47,569 bases of DNA from Methylorubrum populi. GTDB taxonomy: Bacteria > Pseudomonadota > Alphaproteobacteria > Rhizobiales > Beijerinckiaceae. Under the pieces are notes generated by a model, which saw nothing but the letters and a program-made list of their open reading frames with translations, had not been told where the DNA came from and searched no databases. Below, one piece after another: positions 25,661 to 32,762 of this stretch. Where the stretch lies: positions 1 to 47,569 of the forward strand of contig DYYG01000062.1 in NCBI GenBank assembly GCA_020741775.1, in the 5' to 3' direction. Position numbers and translations under genes: made by a program. How positions within the stretch are numbered: position 1 is the first letter of the stretch; each line of letters begins with the position of its first letter.

Positions 25661-27199
25661 GTGCCAATTCCCGCCGCGACGCAATCGTCCCCGTCGCATG
25701 TCATGACGACGCGACCTCCTGCGGATCCGATGGTTCGGGGAGGGCTGCCGCCCCTCGGCGCCGAGGGGCGGCCCGTGTCCTTCTGGGCCGGCCTGCCGAC
25801 GCGGGCGCGGCTGATCCTGACCGTACTCGCCATCGATTGCGTCGCTGCCTTCGTTTCCTGCGGGCTGATCGTGCTGATCGCCCGCAACGCCGTGCAGGTC
25901 GAGATGGCGGCGAGCCTCGCCACGGTCGAGCCGCTCGTGGCGGACACGATCCGCTCCCTGCGCAGCCCGAGTCCGGAGAGCGTGCTTCACAGCCTGGACC
26001 TGCGCTTCCAGAGCCTGCGCCATGTGCGCGTGACCATCCTCGATGCGGACGGGCAGCGCGTCGGCTTCGGTCCGTCCGACCGGGGGCGGCAGAACCGCGA
26101 CGCCCCCGCCTGGTTCGTCCGCCTGATCGCGCCGGAGCCGCACCAGCACGACCTGCCCATCGCCGTCCGCGGGGAACGCATCGGCACGGCCGCGATCACC
26201 ACCGAGCCCCTCGACGAGATCGAGGAGGTTTGGGACTATGCCCGCACCCTCGCCCTGGCGAGCCTCATCCTCAACCTCGCGGTTCTCGCGGCCCTGACCC
26301 TCGCCCTGGGCCGGATCCTGCGGCCGCTCGGCCGTCTCGCCGAGGGTCTGACCCGGCTGGAGCGCCACGATTACACCGCCCATCTCGATCCGCCCGCCTC
26401 CCGTGAGCTGGCGGTCATCGCCGCGCGCTTCAACCGTGTGGCCGGGGCGCTGGGCGAGGCCCGTGCCGCAAACGGCCGGCTCAACCGCCAGCTTCTGACC
26501 GCTCAGGACGACGAGCGCGCCCGCATCGCCCTCGAACTTCACGACGAGTTCGGCCCCTGCCTGTTCGCCCTGGAGGCGAATGCCGCCTCGGTGACGCGGC
26601 TCGCCGCGACCGACGGTGAGATCGACCGGGCTCGGCTCGCGACACGGGCCGGCGATATCGGCAGCATCGTCGGGCAGGTGCAGAGCCTGAACCGCGACCT
26701 CCTCAACCGCCTGCGCCCGCACGCCCTCGGCGAGGTTCCGCTGACCGATTGCCTGAACCTGCTGCTGCGCGACTTCGGCCGGCGCCATCCCGAGACGATC
26801 TTCGAAGGCGATTTCGAGGGGCTCTCCCGCGGCTACGGCGACATCTTCGATCTCACGGTCTTCCGCTGCATCCAGGAGAGCAGCACCAACGCGGTCCGCC
26901 ACGGCGGTGCCCGGCACGTCCGCGCCCGTGCCGCGGAGGACATCGACGCCGCCGGGATGATCACCCTGCGGGTGAGCGTTGAGGATGACGGCAGCGGTAT
27001 CGCGCCGGGTCATCGGGTCGGCCTCGGCCTGTCAGGAATGCGCGAGCGCGTCGAGGCCCTCGGCGGCCAGTTCAGCCTCGGCCGGGCCTCCCTTGACAAC
27101 GGCTCCGATGGCACCGTTGTCCGGATCACCATTCCCATCGATCCAGAGCGCGGCGAGGGCGAGGATTCGTCCCTGCCCGCCGCGCCGCAACCCAAGTGA
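25661..27199 (+). CDS. NarL-type (HisKA_3) sensor histidine kinase
   Basis: Membrane sensor kinase of 512 residues. Membrane segments at about 51-74 and 196-217 enclose a periplasmic sensor of about 120 residues containing RHVRVTILDADGQRVGF. That form recalls the LapD/MoxY N-terminal domain, a tentative match. A HAMP-like segment follows (about 218-270), then the dimerisation/phospho-acceptor helix ERARIALELHDEFG with H294. The ATPase domain has an N-box, CIQESSTNAVRHGGA, and G-boxes DDGSGI and GLGLSGMRERV. The GTG at 25661 has GAGGG just upstream; ATG at 25703 is an alternative. The response regulator starts 10 bp after the stop. The signal is unknown. Confidence 0.88.
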   Translation: MPIPAATQSSPSHVMTTRPPADPMVRGGLPPLGAEGRPVSFWAGLPTRARLILTVLAIDCVAAFVSCGLIVLIARNAVQVEMAASLATVEPLVADTIRSLRSPSPESVLHSLDLRFQSLRHVRVTILDADGQRVGFGPSDRGRQNRDAPAWFVRLIAPEPHQHDLPIAVRGERIGTAAITTEPLDEIEEVWDYARTLALASLILNLAVLAALTLALGRILRPLGRLAEGLTRLERHDYTAHLDPPASRELAVIAARFNRVAGALGEARAANGRLNRQLLTAQDDERARIALELHDEFGPCLFALEANAASVTRLAATDGEIDRARLATRAGDIGSIVGQVQSLNRDLLNRLRPHALGEVPLTDCLNLLLRDFGRRHPETIFEGDFEGLSRGYGDIFDLTVFRCIQESSTNAVRHGGARHVRARAAEDIDAAGMITLRVSVEDDGSGIAPGHRVGLGLSGMRERVEALGGQFSLGRASLDNGSDGTVVRITIPIDPERGEGEDSSLPAAPQPK

Positions 27200-27209
27200 A
27201 GCGTGTACG

Positions 27210-27899
27210 ATGAACGCGCCGGTCAGTAATCCGATGACGAAAGCGGCGTCGAGCAAGGGCGGTGCCTCCCCCGTTCTGGTCATCGACGACCATCCCATCG
27301 TGCTGCAGGGATGCCGCCGGGTGCTGGAGGATGCGGGGATCGAGACCGTGGTGGAGGCCACCGGCGTCGTCTCCGGCTATCGCGCCTTCCACCGGCAGCG
27401 CCCTCCGGTGGTGATCTGCGACCTCACCTTCCAGGGCAGCGGGCTCGCTGGCCTCGCCCTGATCCGGCGCATGCGGGCGATCGAGCCCGAGACCCGCGTG
27501 CTGGTTTTCTCGATGCACAACGATCCCGTCATCGTCTCGCGCGCCCTGGAGGCCGGAGCCCTCGGATACGTGCTGAAGGATCACGCCTCGAACGAGCTGT
27601 TCCAGGCCTTCGACCGGGTGCGGGCGGGCGAGGTCTATCTCGACCGGCGGCTGGCCACGGAGGTCGCCATGCTGCGCGCCGATCCGCGCCGCACGCCGGA
27701 GACTCAGCTCACCCCCCGCGAACAGCAGATCCTCGCCCGGCTCGCCCAGGGCAAATCCTACGGCACCATCGCCGCCGATCTCTCGGTGAGCTACAAGACC
27801 GTGACCAATGCCTGCTCGCAGATGCGCCAGAAGCTGAAGGTGCGCACCCTGGCGGAACTGATCCACGTCGCGGTCACACAGGCGCAGCGGCAGGGCTGA
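27210..27899 (+). CDS. NarL/LuxR-family response regulator
   Basis: DNA-binding partner of the upstream kinase. The 229-residue protein starts at ATG 27210. The receiver domain has the acidic pair D26-D27 in VIDDHP, phospho-acceptor D71 in VICDLTF, and K123 in VLKDHAS. The C-terminal LuxR-type helix-turn-helix runs from LTPREQQILARLAQGKSY through VSYKTVTNACSQMRQKL. It sits 10 bp after the kinase and 4 bp before tenA, so the three genes are almost certainly one operon. MoxX/MxaB-type methanol regulators belong to the same family; a link is possible but not shown. Confidence 0.92.
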   Translation: MNAPVSNPMTKAASSKGGASPVLVIDDHPIVLQGCRRVLEDAGIETVVEATGVVSGYRAFHRQRPPVVICDLTFQGSGLAGLALIRRMRAIEPETRVLVFSMHNDPVIVSRALEAGALGYVLKDHASNELFQAFDRVRAGEVYLDRRLATEVAMLRADPRRTPETQLTPREQQILARLAQGKSYGTIAADLSVSYKTVTNACSQMRQKLKVRTLAELIHVAVTQAQRQG

Positions 27900-27903
27900 G
27901 CGC

Positions 27904-28626
27904 GTGAACGAGGGAGGGGCGTCGCTGTCCGAGAATCTGTCTGCCACCCGCTTCTCGCAGCCAGCCAAGTTCTCGCAGGAGGCGTGGGAGAGAAACCACG
28001 CGGCCTATGAGACGATCCGCACCATGCCCTTCAACGCGGAACTCGCCGCGGGCAGCCTCAGCCCGGAGCGATTCCGCCGCTACATCGTGCAGGACGCGCA
28101 TTACCTGATCGGTTTCGGCCGGGCCCTCGCCCTGGCCGCCGCCAAGGCGCCGCATCCCGACCGGATCGTGCAGTTCGCCCGCGGCGCCGAAACTGCGATC
28201 GTGGTCGAGCGGGCGCTGCATGGCGGCTTCTTCCGGGATTACGGCATCGACGCCGCCAGCTTCGCCGCCACGCCCCTGTCCCCGGCTTGCGACCATTACG
28301 TCGCGTGGCTGATGGCCAGCGCCTATGCCGAGACCTACGAGGTGGTGCTCGGCGCGCTGCTTCCCTGCTTCTGGATCTATGCGGAGGTCGGCCGCGACAT
28401 TTTCTCCCGCGCGGCGGCGGACAATCCCTACCGCGCCTGGATCGACACCTATGCCGGCGAGGAATTCGGCGAGGCGGTGGCCGCGATGATCGCCGCCACC
28501 GACGAGGCCGCTTTGGAGGCCTCGCCCGCTCTCCGGGAGCGGATGCAGGCGGCTTATGCCCACGCCACCCGCCTCGAATACCTGTTCTGGGACGGAGCCT
28601 ATCGGGACCGGGCCTGGCCGCTCTGA
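27904..28626 (+). CDS. tenA: TenA-type aminopyrimidine aminohydrolase (thiaminase II family)
   Basis: Cytosolic enzyme that salvages degraded thiamine by converting aminopyrimidine to hydroxymethylpyrimidine. The 240-residue protein has the family's all-helical signatures: FRRYIVQDAHYL with D64, the catalytic cysteine C155 in LLPCFWIYAEVG, and E225 in TRLEYLFWDGAYR. The GTG at 27904 begins 4 bp after the response-regulator stop, so it is probably translated in the same operon. No other thiamine gene is nearby. Pairing of tenA with a NarL-type two-component system is unusual and suggests regulated salvage, or a divergent TenA role. Confidence 0.9.
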   Translation: MNEGGASLSENLSATRFSQPAKFSQEAWERNHAAYETIRTMPFNAELAAGSLSPERFRRYIVQDAHYLIGFGRALALAAAKAPHPDRIVQFARGAETAIVVERALHGGFFRDYGIDAASFAATPLSPACDHYVAWLMASAYAETYEVVLGALLPCFWIYAEVGRDIFSRAAADNPYRAWIDTYAGEEFGEAVAAMIAATDEAALEASPALRERMQAAYAHATRLEYLFWDGAYRDRAWPL

Positions 28627-28790
28627 CGGCTATGTTTCCCTCGGCGGCTTTCCATCCTGGCCGCGTCCTTGCACGGCAATGTTGAGACCAGCCGTTGCGC
28701 CTGCGACGGTTTCGCGATTGATCTGTCTTCGAGACAATCATTCGAACGCTTCACGCGACGTGCGGCAGCCGGAAACGGGGGTGAAACGAC

Positions 28791-30281
28791 ATGGCGGCAG
28801 GCTTGGGCAGCGATCTCTTCCGGATCAAAACGCTGGAGCGGCTCAATGCCGATGCGGAAGCCGGCGAGAATAAGCTGGAGCGCCATCTCGGCCCCTGGAG
28901 CCTGATCGGACTTGGGATCGGTGCGGTCATCGGGGCCGGGCTGTTCTCGCTCACCGGCATCGCCGCCGCCGAGCATGCGGGGCCGGCGGTGACGCTGTCC
29001 TTCGCCATCGCGGCCATCGGCTGCGCGCTGGCCGGCATGTGCTACAGCGAACTGGCCGGCATGATCCCGGTGGCGGGCTCGGCCTATACCTACACCTACG
29101 CCACCATGGGTGAGTTCGTCGCCTGGATCATCGGCTGGGATCTGGTGCTCGAATACGCTGTCGGCGCCGCCACGGTCTCGGTGAGCTGGTCGCGCTACGT
29201 CACTCGCTTCCTGCGCGACACCCTCGGCATCAACCTGCCCGGTTCGCTGGTGCATTCGCCCTTCGAGACCTACCAGCTCGCCGACGGCACGGTGGCGCAC
29301 GGCCTCATCAACGTGCCGGCGGTCCTGATCGTCGTGGCGGCCTCGACCCTGCTCATGATCGGCATCCGGGAATCGGCCCGGGTGAACGGCGCCGTGGTGC
29401 TGATCAAGCTGGCCGTGGTCTTCACCGTGATCGGCGTCGGCCTGTTCTACGTGAAGGCCCAGAACTACGATCCCTTCCTTCCGGCCAATACCGGCACCTT
29501 CGGCGAATATGGCTGGAGCGGGGTGATGCGCGCGGCCGGCGTGGTGTTCTTCGCCTATGTCGGCTTCGACGCGGTCTCGACGGCGGCGCAGGAGGCGAAG
29601 AACCCTCAGCGCAACATGATGATCGGCATTCTCGGCTCGCTGGCGATCTGCACGGCGCTCTACATCGCCTTTGCCGGCGTGCTGACCGGCCTCGTCCATT
29701 ACGACGCCATGCGCGGCGATGCGGCGCCGGTGAACACCGCCATCGCCGCCACGCCCTATCCCTGGCTCAAGGGCCTCGTCACCTTCGGCGTGATCTGTGG
29801 CTTCTCGACCGTGATCCTGGTGCTGCTGCTCGGCCAGAGCCGCGTCTTCTACAGCATGTCGCAGGACCGGCTGCTCCCGGCCTTCTTCTCGGCGGTCCAT
29901 CCGAAATGGAAGACGCCCTACCGCTCGAACCTGTTCTTCATGGTGTTCACGAGCGCGCTCGGCGGCTTCCTGCCGATCTCGCAGCTCGGCCACATGACCA
30001 GCATCGGCACGCTGCTGGCCTTCATCCTGGTCTGCTTCGGCGTCATCATCCTGCGCCGGACCCAGCCCGACGCGCCGCGGGCCTACCGCACGCCGCTGGT
30101 GCCGTTCGTGCCGATCCTCGGCGCGCTGTTCTGCCTGGCGATGATGCTGTCACTCGACGGCGAGACCTGGCTGCGGCTCCTGATCTGGCTGGCGATCGGT
30201 CTGGTGATCTACTTCGTGTGGAGCCGCAAGCACAGCCGCGTCGGCCGCGAGGAGGGGGCGAACGCCACGACGGCCATGTAG
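28791..30281 (+). CDS. APC-superfamily cationic amino-acid permease
   Basis: Inner-membrane transporter of 496 residues with about 12 membrane segments. The first helix carries the APC substrate-binding motif LIGLGIGAVIGAGLFSLTG. The region ELAGMIPVAGSAYTYTYATM and the helix VVFFAYVGFDAVSTAAQEAK are typical of the CAT (YfnA/CAT-1-like) subfamily, as is the loop TPYRS. The ATG at 28791 has GGGGGTGA upstream. It follows tenA by 164 bp and may have its own promoter. Substrate, perhaps cationic or small neutral amino acids, cannot be fixed from sequence. Confidence 0.9.
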   Translation: MAAGLGSDLFRIKTLERLNADAEAGENKLERHLGPWSLIGLGIGAVIGAGLFSLTGIAAAEHAGPAVTLSFAIAAIGCALAGMCYSELAGMIPVAGSAYTYTYATMGEFVAWIIGWDLVLEYAVGAATVSVSWSRYVTRFLRDTLGINLPGSLVHSPFETYQLADGTVAHGLINVPAVLIVVAASTLLMIGIRESARVNGAVVLIKLAVVFTVIGVGLFYVKAQNYDPFLPANTGTFGEYGWSGVMRAAGVVFFAYVGFDAVSTAAQEAKNPQRNMMIGILGSLAICTALYIAFAGVLTGLVHYDAMRGDAAPVNTAIAATPYPWLKGLVTFGVICGFSTVILVLLLGQSRVFYSMSQDRLLPAFFSAVHPKWKTPYRSNLFFMVFTSALGGFLPISQLGHMTSIGTLLAFILVCFGVIILRRTQPDAPRAYRTPLVPFVPILGALFCLAMMLSLDGETWLRLLIWLAIGLVIYFVWSRKHSRVGREEGANATTAM

Positions 30282-30359
30282 GCCGGTGCGGCCGGAGCCG
30301 TCAGGCGCAGCGGCACGCCGGTAGAGGGGAGCCGATGGGCCGGGACGTCCCGCGACGTC

Positions 30360-31265
30360 TCAGGCCCGGCGGGCCAGGGCGATCACCGGCGGCTCGGAAA
30401 GGCCGACGAGGGGGCGGCCGACCTCGATCGACTGGCGCTCGCGGGCGATGAAGGCGGTCGGCATCACCGCCTGCATCTCGGCCTCGACCTTGCGCAGCTG
30501 CGTGTCGGAATGGGCGGGGTGCAGGTGGATGATGGCCAGCGCCTTGGCGCCGGCGCCCTTGGCCAGCTCGACGCCCTTCTGCCAAGTGGAGTGGCCCCAG
30601 CCCTTGCAGCAGGGATACTCCCCCTCGGTGAACATGCCGTCATAGACGAGGAGGTCGGCCCCCTCCACGAAGCGGCACAGCTCGGGATCGGGCCAGTTGG
30701 CGCCGTGCTCGATATCGCTGATGACGCAGAGCCGCTTGCCGCCATGGTCGAAGCGGTAGCCGGTCGAGCCCTGCGGATGGTCGAGCAGGATGGTGTCGAC
30801 CCGGATACCGTCGGCGAAGGTCAGGGATTCGCCGGCCCGAAAGCCGTGATGCTTGAAGGTGCAGGGCAGCACGTCCAGGGTCACGGGGAAGAGCGGCGGC
30901 GAGAACAGCCGGTCGAGGGCATCCTCGGCGCTCGCGCCGTCGAGATTCCCGCAATAGGTGTGGATCGTGTGAGCGCAATCCATCACCACCGGCTTGAAGA
31001 AGGGCAGGCCGGCCGTGTGATCGAGATGAAGGTGGCTGAACAGGAGGTCGATGTCCTGGGGAAGGGACTCGCGGCAGCCGCGCCCGAAGGCACCGAGGCC
31101 CGAGCCGGCATCGATCACGAACAGGCGATCCCCGCAACGGATCTCCAGGCAAGGCGTGTTGCCGCCGAACTCGGCCGTCTCGGGGCCGCTGACCGGCGTT
31201 GAGCCGCGGACGCCCCAGAAACGCAGGACGAGGGCATCGTCCTTGGCTGGATATGGCAGGGTCAT
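30360..31265 (-). CDS. Metallo-beta-lactamase-fold hydrolase (phosphodiesterase-like)
   Basis: Probable two-metal hydrolase, 301 residues. The metal-binding motif is SHLHLDHTAG (H78, H80, D82, H83), and further ligands are likely in SDIEHG and IHLHPAHSD. The N-terminus RFWGVRGSTPVSGPETAEFG and GGNTPCLEI are typical of a large group annotated as MBL-fold phosphodiesterases or PhnP-like proteins. The ATG at 31265 has only a weak ribosome site. It converges with the permease gene. Substrate unknown; RNase Z, PhnP and cyclic-nucleotide phosphodiesterase functions are all possible. Confidence 0.86.
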   Translation of the reverse strand: MTLPYPAKDDALVLRFWGVRGSTPVSGPETAEFGGNTPCLEIRCGDRLFVIDAGSGLGAFGRGCRESLPQDIDLLFSHLHLDHTAGLPFFKPVVMDCAHTIHTYCGNLDGASAEDALDRLFSPPLFPVTLDVLPCTFKHHGFRAGESLTFADGIRVDTILLDHPQGSTGYRFDHGGKRLCVISDIEHGANWPDPELCRFVEGADLLVYDGMFTEGEYPCCKGWGHSTWQKGVELAKGAGAKALAIIHLHPAHSDTQLRKVEAEMQAVMPTAFIARERQSIEVGRPLVGLSEPPVIALARRA

Positions 31266-31443
31266 GGATCGGCACCAATGCCCGGTGTCCGACCGGGCTT
31301 TCTCGGATGGAAGCAGCGCCGCCGCGTGCATCCGCGACGGATCTTCGGCCCCTTTTCGGGTGCGAAGTGTACCGCGCTGAGATGGGGGGCCGCCATGTGG
31401 GTTTGTGTGCGTGCCCGCACACGTCGTTTTGAGCGATTCTGGA

Positions 31444-32676
31444 TCAGCGCTGCGCCACCTTCTCAACCAAAGGTTGCGATACAGCTTCTTCTGGCAGTGG
31501 AAGCAGCCCCTCGATCGCGGCGCGGGTGAGGCTGGGCCAGCTCTGCGCATAGCGCGTGAGCGGCTCATGCAGGCGCGCCGGCCCGGCCTCGTAGGACGGC
31601 ACGAAATCCGTTGGACGGCGGCCGAGCGAGGGGCTGCCGGTGCCGGTCCAAGGTCCGATCCACGCGGTCCAGACTGCCTCCGGTACGGGCGGAGGGGGCG
31701 GGGGCCGATGCCGCGCCGCGATCAGCACGACGTCCTGCCCGGCATAGGCCAAAGCCTCTGGCCGGCTGATATCGCCGACGGGGAAGCCTTGGCGGATCCG
31801 CGTCGCCCAGAAGGCGTGCTGGCCGCCATCGGAATAGGTGGTGCGCACGGCCGCCGCCCCCTCCTCCACCAGGGCGGCGATGCGCCCGTTCTCGGCCCGG
31901 TGCAGCTCGGCGAAGGCCGCCTCCTTGGCCGGGTCGGCGGAGGGCGCGAAGACATAGCGGCCACCCGAGACGCCGATGGCCGGCTCCTCGCCGGTCGCCT
32001 CGAACCGGTCAGAGCCCTCTTTCAGCTGACGCCAGAAGGCGATGTTCGGGTCGGTGCGATAGCGGGCCATGTTCGTGGCCGTCATTCGGAAGGGAAAGGA
32101 CTGGAACTGAAACGCGCTCTGCCCCCCGGCGAAGGCCTCGCGGGCGATGGAAAACAGCTCTCCCGCCACGGCGTCGGTCATGGCGAAGCAGCCCATGGAC
32201 GAGCAGATACCGTGCACCATCACCGCCGAGCCGGTGAAGCCGTGGGCCCGGTCATAGGCATTGGGGTAGCCGATATCGAAGGAGAGATAGTAGCGGGAGT
32301 TCGGGTTCATCTGGCTCTTGGCCACCGTGTAGAACCCCTCCGGCGTCTGCCGGTCGCCGCTCTTCGTCTTCGGTCCGAGCTGCCCGGACCAGCGGCAGAT
32401 CGGATAGGTCTTGATCGGGACGTAGCGGCCGGCGGCGTTGCGCTTCCAGAGCTCGATCTCCGATTCCTTCTTGTAGGCCCGCAGCACGATCGGCGAGGCG
32501 GCATCGGTGCCGCGCGCGGCCATCAGCGCCAGCGTCGAGGCCGGGATCGGCGCGCTCGCCTTGTCCGCGCGTGCCGCGACGCTCCAGGCGGTGACGATCA
32601 TCAGGCCGGCCAGGACCGGCAGCAGGGCGCGAAACCAAGACCTCACGCCGCCGCGTGAGCCGTTCGGAGGAAACAT
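31444..32676 (-). CDS. YafK/DpaA-type L,D-transpeptidase-fold protein, exported
   Basis: Periplasmic YkuD-fold cysteine enzyme acting on peptidoglycan. E. coli YafK (DpaA/LdtF) detaches Braun lipoprotein from peptidoglycan. The 410-residue protein has a signal peptide (hydrophobic 15-35, cleavage near AARA at 38). The YafK-like core includes YPICRWSGQLGPK, GDRQTPEGFYTVAKSQMNPN and VMVHGICSSMGCFAM with H155 and catalytic C163. About 170 residues of Pro-rich extension follow, longer than in YafK. The ATG at 32676 gives the best signal peptide. An ATG at 32766 overlaps the ABC stop (ATGA) and would add 30 residues. It is 86 bp downstream of the ABC-like gene. Confidence 0.85.
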   Translation of the reverse strand: MFPPNGSRGGVRSWFRALLPVLAGLMIVTAWSVAARADKASAPIPASTLALMAARGTDAASPIVLRAYKKESEIELWKRNAAGRYVPIKTYPICRWSGQLGPKTKSGDRQTPEGFYTVAKSQMNPNSRYYLSFDIGYPNAYDRAHGFTGSAVMVHGICSSMGCFAMTDAVAGELFSIAREAFAGGQSAFQFQSFPFRMTATNMARYRTDPNIAFWRQLKEGSDRFEATGEEPAIGVSGGRYVFAPSADPAKEAAFAELHRAENGRIAALVEEGAAAVRTTYSDGGQHAFWATRIRQGFPVGDISRPEALAYAGQDVVLIAARHRPPPPPPVPEAVWTAWIGPWTGTGSPSLGRRPTDFVPSYEAGPARLHEPLTRYAQSWPSLTRAAIEGLLPLPEEAVSQPLVEKVAQR

Positions 32677-32762
32677 GCACCGTCTCGGATCGGGGCCGGC
32701 GCCGCTCACGGCGGCGGCACACTCGAACCGTGCCCAAGCTTTGAGGCGGATTTGCGGGCCGC

